Shown here: piece by piece, positions 1 to 8,167 of the stretch
Position numbering within the stretch: position 1 is the first letter of the stretch
Layout of the letters: every line of letters begins with the position of its first letter
DNA from: Ettlia oleoabundans
Lineage: Eukaryota; Chlorophyta; Chlorophyceae; Chlamydomonadales
Reading direction: 5' to 3'
Length of the DNA: 15,093 bases
Assembly (NCBI GenBank): GCA_019693395.1
Contig: JAAMXP010002396.1
Coordinates: 1 to 15,093 of the forward strand
The notes under the pieces: generated by a model
Database searches by the model: none
Told to the model about the DNA's origin: nothing
The model's input: the letters and a program-made list of their open reading frames with translations, nothing else
Made by a program: the position numbers and the translations under genes

Positions 1-254
1 GGCGGTTTCAACCCATCCTGATTCTTGTGACGCTGCTCCGTCTCGGTGGAGGGATGCTACAGCGCCGCGGTTGCCCCCCTTCAAGCCAAAACTTCCCTCC
101 TCCCAGCCATTCTGCCATCCTCCACCCCACCACCACGCACGCACGCACGCACGCATGCAACCCACCTCATTCAATCAGCCCCCATCCCCGCCCCAACTCA
201 CACATACGTAGCCTTCGCCCCTCTGCCCCTCCGCCCCTTCTGCCTTCCCTGCAG
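1..254 (+). other. intron sequence upstream of the first visible RUVBL1 exon
   Basis: No exon is supported here. The stretch is C/T-rich and ends in a good acceptor (TTCCCTGCAG, 245-254) directly before the RUVBL1 coding exon at 255, so it is most simply the 3' part of a longer intron whose donor lies outside the window. It contains an (ACGC)n run. Confidence 0.7.
134..154. repeat. (ACGC)n microsatellite in a RUVBL1 intron
   Basis: About five consecutive ACGC units. A shorter ACGC-like run (about 1194-1207) sits in the last RUVBL1 intron, so two introns of this gene carry the same simple repeat type. Confidence 0.8.
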
Positions 255-1356
255 CCCTACACGCTAGAAGAAATGGTGCAGATCTTGGCCATTAGGGCGC
301 AGGTGAGGAGCTAAAGAGCAGTCTGCACTGAGATCTTCTTGCAGCCCTGTCCCCTCCCTTATCGCTCGGCAACCTTCCTACGCTGCCCCCACACGTTGAC
401 CGCCAGCACTGCTGCATTCCCTGCAAACCCCGTCCCCTTGAGCCACGGTCAACAAGCCACCTGTGGCCAACACAGGTCCTGCAGTCGCCCACAGACCCCC
501 GCAAAATCCCCACACAATTCCCCGTGATGCCGCACACTGCCCCATGCGGTGCCACCCCCACCGCAGGTAGAAGGCCTAGGGCTGGATGAGGAGAGCCTGA
601 CTTACCTCGGGGAGATTGGGGAGGAGACGTCGCTGCGGCACGCCGTGCAGGTGGGTGCTGCCGTGCAGCCGGTAGGCTGGTGGTGTGCATGGGCAGCACC
701 ACCATCGGCTGCTGGTTGATGCTGCCTAACAGTGTTGGCAGCTGGGTGGGTGTGTACTGCCCTGCAGCGCGGCATCTGCCCCGGCGAGTGCCGGGCAGGT
801 GGGTGCTGCTTGGCTGAGGGGTGCTGTTGAGCGGCGGCCGCAGCCGCCTCGCTTTGCAGTCTGTGCACACAGCCCGCTGCCTCTGCGGCCATCTTTGGAC
901 ACCCGTCGTGCGCTGGCTCCCCTTGCCCGCAGCTAATGACGCCCGCAGCGGTGCTGTCGCGGACAAACGGGCGGGAGCAGATAGCGAGGGGGGATGTGGA
1001 GGAGGTGCACACACTCTTCAGGCAAGCACCAGCACCCTCCCAGTCTTGGTTGGTTGCAAGTTGTTGGGCGTGCATTTGGCAGCCCCTGTGGTCCTTGCTG
1101 TTGCAGATGTTCCCCACCCCTTGCTCGTTTAGTCACTCGAGCATCCCCCCAACCCCACCCACGCACCCACCCACTCGCAATCGCGTGCACCCATGCACGC
1201 ACGCATGCACTACCTCCACCACCACCCAAACCAAACACATCAACACACGCACAGTGCTCGCCAGAGCTTACCCAGAGCTGTCTTTCTTGTTCTTGCAGGG
1301 ACGCCAAATTCTCAGCGCGGCTGCTGATGGAGCAGGCAGACAAGTACATCACGTGA
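255..1356 (+). CDS. RUVBL1: RuvB-like 1 (RUVBL1/Pontin) AAA+ ATPase, C-terminal part, last four exons
   Basis: Exons: 255-302, 567-650, 933-1021 and 1299-1356, ending in TGA. They encode about 93 residues that read as the C-terminal lid region of RUVBL1. Recognisable pieces are PYTLEEMVQILAIRAQ, then LDEESLTYLGEIG and TSLRHAVQ (helix after sensor 2), then TPAAVLSRTNGRE, then DAKFSARLLMEQADKYIT at the end. RUVBL1 forms hexamers and mixed rings with RUVBL2 in chromatin remodellers (INO80, SWR1), the R2TP chaperone and snoRNP assembly. The Walker A/B motifs and OB-fold insertion lie in exons upstream of the window. Phases agree: 0, 0, 0, then 2 into the last exon. The third visible intron starts with GC (CAG|GCAAGC, 1022) because no GT donor restores the frame. 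Residue order and length match the family end, so the gene looks intact here. Confidence 0.93.
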
Positions 1357-1459
1357 TGTCGGTGTACCGCCGTTGTACCGCACCATGGCCAACCGCTCTC
1401 CTTGACCTGCTGGTAAACCTTACCTTGTTGCTGCACCACCCTCTGTTGCTCCACCACTA

Positions 1460-1464
1460 TGTAA
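1460..1464 (+). terminator. TGTAA polyadenylation signal for RUVBL1
   Basis: TGTAA, the usual polyadenylation signal of chlorophyte nuclear genes, about 105 nt after the RUVBL1 stop. Cleavage would be expected 10-20 nt downstream. Confidence 0.55.
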
Positions 1465-1522
1465 GACTACTTGCTGCTGGCTTGTACTGTTTCTTCTAAA
1501 GCAATGAAGGTGAACAGGCGCA

Positions 1523-1527
1523 TTACA
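1523..1527 (-). terminator. TGTAA polyadenylation signal for the minus-strand gene
   Basis: TTACA on the plus strand, TGTAA on the minus strand, about 175 nt after the minus-gene stop at 1703-1705. It lies some 60 bp from the RUVBL1 signal, leaving little space between the two transcripts. Confidence 0.5.
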
Positions 1528-1589
1528 AATGCTGTGTTGCATTCAAACTAACAGCGCCGAGTTGCCCGCTGTTGCCGCCACACATTTAG

Positions 1590-1708
1590 CCACTTGCCAC
1601 GTCAGCTGCTTGCCACTGCCAGCTACCTGTTCACAACAGCTGCTCGCCACATCAGCTGCCTGCCACGTCGGCTTCCCATTGCCACGACAGCTGCCTGCCA
1701 CGTCAGCT
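1590..1708. repeat. degenerate tandem repeat in the minus-gene 3' UTR
   Basis: Several imperfect copies of a unit close to GCCACGTCAGCTGCCT follow one another, with lengths of about 16-19 nt per copy and some spacers. The core CAGCTG is palindromic. The repeat runs to the stop codon of the minus-strand gene, so it would be transcribed as 3' UTR. Confidence 0.75.
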
Positions 1709-4700
1709 TATGGCCCGCTCCACCTGCATCAGCATGCGATCCACCTGGGACAGCAGGGCATCCAGTGGACCGCACTCAGCCCCTGCTGCCGCCGTTCCTG
1801 GGCCCCTTTCGGCAGCGAATGCGGAATATCCGCCTGCTGCCGCTGCCGCTGCCGCCCCTGCTGCTGATGATGATGATGACGCTGGGCCAGCCCTCCTGCC
1901 GCTGCTAGCTGGCCTACTGGGGACCGCGCCGGCATTGCTGGGTGCTGCCGGGAGCATGCTGCCTAAGTCAGATCGCCCCCCCCAGCCGCCGCCGCCGGCA
2001 TGGGGGTTTGTAACCAAGCTGCTGCCATGGCGGCTATTCTGGGGCATGCTGCTAGCACCGCCGCCGCCTAGGTTGGCCTGGTGCAGCCCGTCCAAGGTTA
2101 GCGGCAGCAGGGTGGAGGCGTCATACAGGGGTGTGCCACGCGGGCGCCGCCCCGCAGCCTGCCGCTGCTGCATGCCGCCGCTGCCCCCCTCCTGCCGAAG
2201 AAAGTAGCTCTCCTGGCTGTTGGGCCGTGGCGCAAAGGGAGTGGTGCGCGCAGTGCGGGGCTGCGGCTGTTTGCTGCCGGCGCTGCCGCCGCCGCCGCCG
2301 CCGGTGCCCGGTCGGCTTCCAGCAGCAGAACGTGCGGGGCCCTGCTCACGACCAGCACCCAACGACTTGCGCTGCCGCTGCGCTAGCCTTGCACCAGGCT
2401 GATCCCCAGGCCTGCCTGCCATGCCAGCAATGGAGGCACCCGCATCCCCCGCCGCTGCCGCCGCGCAGCTGTGGCTGGTGCTTCCATGCAAGGCGTAGGC
2501 TACCACATCTGGTTCCAAGCCTCTTAGCAACCTATCTGTATCGCAGCCATGGCCTTGTGTACCGCCGTTATCGCCGCCGCCCAGCCGGCTGCTCTGCCGC
2601 CGGCCAGCGGTTGCGCTGCCAGCCATCCCCCTGCTGCCGGGCCCTTGTGCTTCTGCCTGCTGCTGTAGCGGCGGTGGTGCTGCAGTGGCTTGCAGCTGAG
2701 GAGCGCCCAGTTCCCCTGAACCTGCAAGACCGCCAGCAGAGGCGCCGCCATCGTGCGTGCCATTGCTGTCCATGTTGGCGGTATCACGGGTGGTACTGCC
2801 GGCGGTACTGTCAATTGTACCTCCAGGCTGGCTCCAGCGAGAGCTGGTACGGGCCCGTACGGTGCTATAGTCTGGGAGTTTCTGCGGGCAGCAACGTGGT
2901 CAGTGGCGACAGGAGGACTTGACAGAATCAGCAAAAATGTTCAGCTGGATGGGTGGTGGGCGAGTGGGTTGGGGGTTAGGGGTGCCAACCGCAGTGGATG
3001 CAGCAAGAAGTGCAGCGAGGTGAGGCATCCCCAGCCAGCAAACAACACCTCACTGAGGTTTACACAAGTATCGCACAGTACCGCAACTGAACACGCCAAA
3101 CCCCTCGCCAAACACAGTGGCTTGGTTTTACTTCATCCTAGGAGCTGCATTCCCTGCCCGCCTGCACTTGCCTGCATCGTGATCATCTGGCTTCGCCGCC
3201 TCAGAAACGGCCGCGGCTTAGGCCCAGGCTGCTCCCCCTCCGCCCCCTGCTCCCCCTGCTGCGCCTGCTGCTGTTCTGGGTGCTGCAGGTCTGCCTCCTG
3301 CTGCCGCTGCGCATGCTGCGGCTCAAGGCACTGCTGGCCCACAGGCCTTGGCACTGCAATGTCACATGCGGCTTTGCCGTGCTCCCCCTGCTGCTGTGCT
3401 GGCCGCGGCGGCGCCGAATGGAGCGGCACCTTTGAATCGGCTGCCTGCTGTTCAAGCGGGTGCTCCACTGCTTCCACTGCTAATGTTTCTGTTGCCAATG
3501 AGCTGCCAAAAGTGTGCGGCCGAGCACCCATCGCCTCTTCTGCCTGCCGCTGCTGCAGGCGCAGCTGTTTCAAGCGAGCCAGCGCCTGCGCCCGGCTGCC
3601 CGCAGTGGAGGGTCGCTCTATGTCGGCGAGCGCTGCTGATGATACTAGCAGCACAGCCGGCATGGCACCCGCTGCTGCGACGGCTGCTGCTTGCTGTCGC
3701 AGCTCGGAATCCGTCGGTAGCACAGCCGCAAGTGCATCTGTTGCCGCTGTGTTGGCAAGCGCGGCCGCAGGTGCCACCGCCAGCACAGCAGGAAGGTCTG
3801 CTCCAGCTGCTGCCGCTGCCGCTGCTGCTGCTGCTGCTGCTGTCGCTGCTGCTGTCACTTCCTGGTCTTGTGGTTGCACAGCAGCAGGTGTAGCTGCTGC
3901 CGCTTGCTCTGGTGGCTGCGCAGCAGGGGTTTCACCTGCTGCAAGGCCCTGCTTATCATCTGCCACCAAAGCACCTCCCCCATTGATGATTGCTGCCGCC
4001 GCCTGTTGCCGCCGTTGCCATTGAGCTACGGCATGGTCTTCAGCAGCTGCCACAACCGCTGACCGTCCTCCGCTTCTGACTGATGCCGTCGCCTCCTGCT
4101 GCTGATGCTGCCGATGCTGCTGCCTTTGCTCTTCAGCAGCAGCAGCAGCAGCACAAGCTGCAGCCACTAGCCTATCCGCTGGCCCCCAGCTGCCGCTGCT
4201 GCTACTCTGCTCAGCGGCAAAGGCTGGGTGCACAGGCAGCTGGTTGGTGTGAGGCTGGGGCCCGGGGCTGGCAGCCTGGTTAAACGCCAAGCGCAACGGC
4301 TGAAGGCTGACAGGTGACCCCCCCTCCCCCGGTCCTGCATAATAGCACAGCAGAGAACCAGTTTTTAATCCCGCTGTGAAACAAAGCATGCGTTGAGAAT
4401 GAAACGTGCAAAACAAGCAGAGCATTTTTGTTTGTTAATTGGAAAATGTGCAGGCATCCAGTGGGCTCTGCAGTAGCTGGCGAGCAGTAGTGTTTCTCAC
4501 CCGGCAAGTTAGCAGCAGGGGTCCCCGCCGCCAGGCAATCGACCGCTTCTAGCTGCATGCGATCATCCTGCTGCCCCCACTGCTCTAGCTTGTCCTCCAA
4601 TGCAATGCCGACGGCTCCCGCTGCTGCTGCTAATGGTGCTGGTGCTGCTGAGAGTGCTGCTGTTTTGTTGTCACTAATGCCATCACCCCCCGTCAATGAA

Positions 4701-6896
4701 ACGGGAGCTTCAGCGCCCGTGCCTGCGTCCTCCACCCTCCCTGCCGCTGCTCCTAGCGGTAAACTTAGCAGCTCGAGCGGGAACGCACCCGGCAGCTGTT
4801 GGGTGCTAACAGACAAGGGCAAGGCAGGTGCTAGCGCGGATGCCTCATCCTGACGCTCAGGCACGTCGGGCGAAGCCGCCGCTGCCTGTACCGCCTGCAC
4901 AGTCAAAGATGCCATCGCTGCCTGTACTGCCTGTGCTGCTGAAGGAGCCGCCGCTGCCTGTACCGCCTGCAAGGCTGGAGGAGCCGCAGCTGGCTGCACC
5001 GCCTGCACCGTTGCATCCGTGCCTTGCTGCGCATCTGCTACTGACTCCGCTGGCCCTGCCCTGCTGCTGTCCGCCATGCTGGCGCCAGCTGGACTAGCTG
5101 CATCAGCAGAAGGAAAGGAACTGGGGAACCACAAGGCATGCTTACCCTCACATATCCTCAGGCACAACACTGCAATTGAACTCCCGCGTAATACAACGCT
5201 CCCGCTTGCATCCAAGCACACCAAATGCGCAGATCCCACCAACCCATCCACTTGGCCAAGCATCACCTTGGGAGCCCTGCAAGAACCTCCAAACATTTAT
5301 CCTTACCAACATGGCCCGCCCTGTCATTCCACCTACAACCCACCCACCTCTGTTTGGGCTAGCCATCAGCACCTCATCCCCTTCCTCGGATGCATAGGAT
5401 CCCACGCTGCCGCCGCTGCAGCACACAGCGGGCACAGCGGGCACAGCGGGCACCTGCGTCTGCCAGTGCTGCTGCCGGTGCTGCACGTCCTGGGGCGTTG
5501 CTGGGAAAACTTCATCTTCGCTGCACGGGAAACCATGCTCTGGTTCCTCTTTCCGTGGCAGGTGCAGCTGTATGTGCTGATCTGGGTGCTGCTGGTGGTT
5601 GCGACGCAAAGAAGGCGAATGGTGCTGTTGCTGCTGCTTCTGCCGCGGCTGCTGTGCCAGTGGGGGCACCGCCTGGGCTGCCTGCCTTTGCTGCGGTTGC
5701 TCCCTCTGCTGCGGCTGCTGCTCCTGCTGCTGTTGTTGCTGCTGCTGCTGCCCTTGCTGCTGCAATCCCAAGCGCAACGGGCAGAACCGCTCTTGGAACA
5801 GCTGCGCCGCAAAACGCTGGTAGCTGTCTATCGTTGGTGGCTGCCCCATACTCTGGTGGGCCATGCTTTCCTGCAGCCCCATTCCATCGAAAGAGCGCCT
5901 GTCATGCCGCCCACTATGCACCGCTGTGTGATTTCCACTCATGCCCGCAGAGCTGCTCCGGCCTCGGCTGTTGTAATGCTGGGTGCGTTTGCCAGCGGGC
6001 GGCGAGGGCCTGGAAACAGCAGCAGCTGAATTGGCGGCAGCAGCAGCTGCCGAACTGCGCGGCAGCCGGGCTGGGGACGGTGCGGCGCTGCCTGCTGGCT
6101 GCTGGCTGGCAGGTGGGTGCTGGCTGGCAGCGAGTTGCCGCTGTGGTGAGCTGCTAAGGCTGCAAGCGGCGGCGCGAGACGGTGGGCTGCCTGGGTCTGT
6201 GGCTCGGCGGCGGGCAGGGGTTTGAGCCACGGCCTGCAGGCAGGCTTAGTGCTTGTTGAAGTTTGATTGCAGGGAGTACAAAGCAACGAGGGAATACACT
6301 ATGACAGGCCATGCAAACCAGGAGAGAGAAGGAGACAGGTGCAGGGCAAGAAATACGATGCTACAGCAGGGTTTTGCCAGCAACACTACCCACCTACCCG
6401 CCCACCCTCACCTGCACCTGCTGCTCCAGGTCAGCAAACATGCATGCCATGCGCTGCAGGTGGCCCTGCAGGTCGCGGCTCTGCCTCGCCGCCTGCAAGG
6501 GCGGCAGGAACAATGTAGGTGATGCCTGCATGTGTGCAAGCACTGCTGTAACCCCGCGGGCGCGTGCCGCTGCCCGCTCCTTGGGCCGTATTACAGTCTG
6601 TCGCGCAAACGCAGCTTTGCCTCTTGCAGCAGCAGATCAATCTCTGACCATTTTTCTGCCAAGCAGCAGCGCAAGCAGGAAGCAGGCGCCGGTCGGGGTG
6701 AAGTGATCGCCGAAAGCTGCCCTACCAGCGACTACTCACCGACGAAGGGCAAGACGAAAGCGCGCTGCCTGGCTGCATTTTGGCCTGCAGCGCCCCGCGG
6801 CGTCAGAGCGGAACCGCCGTTCAAGCTGACATATCTCAGGAAGAGCCCGTCACCCGTACGTATAGCATAGAAGCAACTTAAGGGCGAGAGACGCAT
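1703..6896 (-). CDS. large low-complexity protein with N-terminal coiled coil, seven exons, function unknown
   Basis: Exons (minus strand): 6896-6740, 6655-6621, 6492-6412, 6233-5348, 5097-4501, 4334-3172, 2881-1703. All intron phases agree and the sum is 4098 nt (1365 residues plus stop). The ATG at 6896 follows a close in-frame TAA. Residues 1-52 include FYAIRTGDGLFLRYVSLNGG, an ordered-looking piece I cannot assign. Residues about 54-91 (KWSEIDLLLQE ... MFADLEQQVQ) give a regular 4-3 hydrophobic heptad pattern, so probably a coiled coil. The rest is Ser/Pro/Gln/Ala-rich: poly-Gln near 250-275, a 12-residue tandem repeat near 413-461, poly-Ala near 749-762 and Gly-rich parts near the end. 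The last residues (DALLSQVDRMLMQVERAIS) form an amphipathic helix. The 3171-2882 intron starts with GC (CAG|GCAAGT). The exon 2-3 junction is the weakest: a GC donor at 6620 is used here. Disordered scaffold or regulator is possible, but no function is claimed. Confidence 0.72.
3806..3845 (-). repeat. poly-alanine GCN codon run in exon 6
   Basis: About a dozen consecutive Ala codons (GCA/GCG-type on the minus strand; GCTGCC and CTG units on plus). It is in frame with the minus-strand protein near residues 749-762, so length changes in multiples of three would only change the alanine count. Confidence 0.75.
4876..5019 (-). repeat. in-frame 36-bp minisatellite, four copies, in exon 5
   Basis: Four adjacent 36-nt units, each containing a variant of GCTGCCTGTACCGCCTGCA on the plus strand. 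On the minus strand they encode a 12-residue repeat with core QAVQAAAA (variants such as QAVQPAAA and QAVQAAMA). Unit length is a multiple of three, so the frame is kept; copies have drifted by several substitutions. Confidence 0.85.
5690..5765 (-). repeat. poly-glutamine CAG/CAA tract in exon 4
   Basis: On the minus strand a run of CAG and CAA codons gives GLQQQGQ followed by nine Gln, then QQ-rich blocks interrupted by Glu, Pro and Arg. Mixed CAG/CAA use suggests selection for, or tolerance of, the amino acid and not just DNA slippage. Confidence 0.85.
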
Positions 6897-8167
6897 GCAA
6901 TATTAGCAATTAACAACCTTGCACAACCTCACTGATGGGGCCGAGGCGGTACAACTGACGCCGCCAAAAATGGTGACCTAGGAGGCCTCGTGACACAATG
7001 CCTGCGTCGCTGTGTGATTGGGCGTCAGCCGCAGAACAAATTTCAGCAACAAATTATGTATCCAACAAGGTGAAAAGGTTGTTGAACGCATAATGGTCTG
7101 TGCCGCGTTGCAGTGCCCGGCTGGCTTCTTAGCTGCTGTGGCCCAATGGCCTGTACCACTGCTGCCATGATGTTGTGTGTCTTGTGTCGACACCTCTGAT
7201 GAGTGCACCAAAGACGCCTGCTGGTCTGTGGAGCCCTTGCTGCAGGGCCGTTGATCCCAACTTTCTCGCCCAGCGGAGCACCTGACAGATCAAGGTAACC
7301 AGAGCTGCCGCAGCTACCGCCTCGGACCTCCTGCCCTGCACCTTTAGCGACCGCTGCTGAAATGTGCTCAGCGCAGTGACTTGAATGATTAAAGTCGCGT
7401 GTCAGTGTTGACGTTTGCTTCATGATTGCTACTGGCGTTGCTCAGGGCACCTGCTGCCCCCGAGCGCTGCTGGTGGGTGCTACTGCAGCTGACGCCAAGC
7501 GTTTGGGCAACAGCTGCTGCTGCTCACTGGGATGGCCAATGTGGCAGGTTTCAAGATCATGGGAAGCATCCACCTTTTGTTTTCAGCCAAATGTGGCACC
7601 TGAGGTACGAGGTGCATGGGGTAATTTTTGAAAAGCAGTACAAAGGCTGTCGGATGGGGGTGCATGGCTGTCGCATCGCTGCTCACATTCGACATTCCGG
7701 GGTTGCTAAGAGCAAACCAAGTGGCAGGACGCCCTGCCCCCGCTCCTGGGAAAGCTCGGGGCCCAACAGCACGCATATTGCAGCTTCAGCCTGAGTCGGG
7801 CACCTTGATCTGCAAGGCCGTCCTACAGAGAGTACAGGCAATCGTCCAGTGCTGCCCACAGCCGATTCGGCTGCATACTCTCGGGCCGCGGCCAATGCTC
7901 GACGGTGCTCTCGACCAGTAGGAAGGATGCAGAACCAACAGGCGCTCCACCCAGAATTACGAGGCCAGCTGCAGGTGCATATGACGACTGCCTGCGCTGC
8001 CTGTCCCAGGCGCCGCCTGCCCGCCCTGCCCGCGCCACCCGCCGCTCACGCCCACAAACAGTAGACAGCACAGTTGCAACCCGGCAGGCGATGCGTGCAT
8101 GTACCTTGATCTGCTGAGTGAGTGAGGGTGTTTGTGCCATCACCAATGGATGATGCCCTTTCTGCAG
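6897..8167. other. divergent spacer, unresolved; may hold promoters and 5' exons
   Basis: The minus gene starts at 6896 and the first well-supported plus exon begins at 8168, so both promoters or 5' exons of the plus gene should lie here. I see no convincing TATA box. Two plus-strand fragments look weakly coding. One is 7784 to about 7918, after acceptor ATATTGCAG, containing LQPESGTLICKAVLQ. The other ends at the donor CAG|GTGCAT (7974), containing HPELRGQLQ, and joins the 8168 exon in phase 0. They are in different frames and cannot both be used without another intron. No SBP-type Cys/His pattern was found. Confidence 0.5.

Larger units (their letters stand above)
1357..1702. other. convergent intergenic region and two 3' UTRs
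   Basis: RUVBL1 (plus) and the large minus-strand gene end towards each other, with stop codons only about 350 bp apart. A TGTAA signal is found on each strand, with its own gene's stop upstream. The remainder is T- and C-rich UTR sequence with a degenerate tandem repeat on the minus-gene side. No gene is seen. Confidence 0.75.

Noticed and set aside
2753..4024. 423-codon open frame on the plus strand
   Set aside because: It is antisense to exons 6 and 7 of the minus gene and crosses their intron. Its product is Cys/Ala/Ser-rich with no motif, a typical shadow of GC-rich repetitive coding sequence.
7043..7423. 126-codon open frame on the minus strand in the divergent spacer
   Set aside because: No splice context linking it to the minus gene, no motif, and weak codon bias.
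6897..8167. SBP zinc-binding domain upstream of the ankyrin exons
   Set aside because: Searched all plus frames by eye for the spaced Cys/His pattern and a CxxCSxFH-like motif; none is present.
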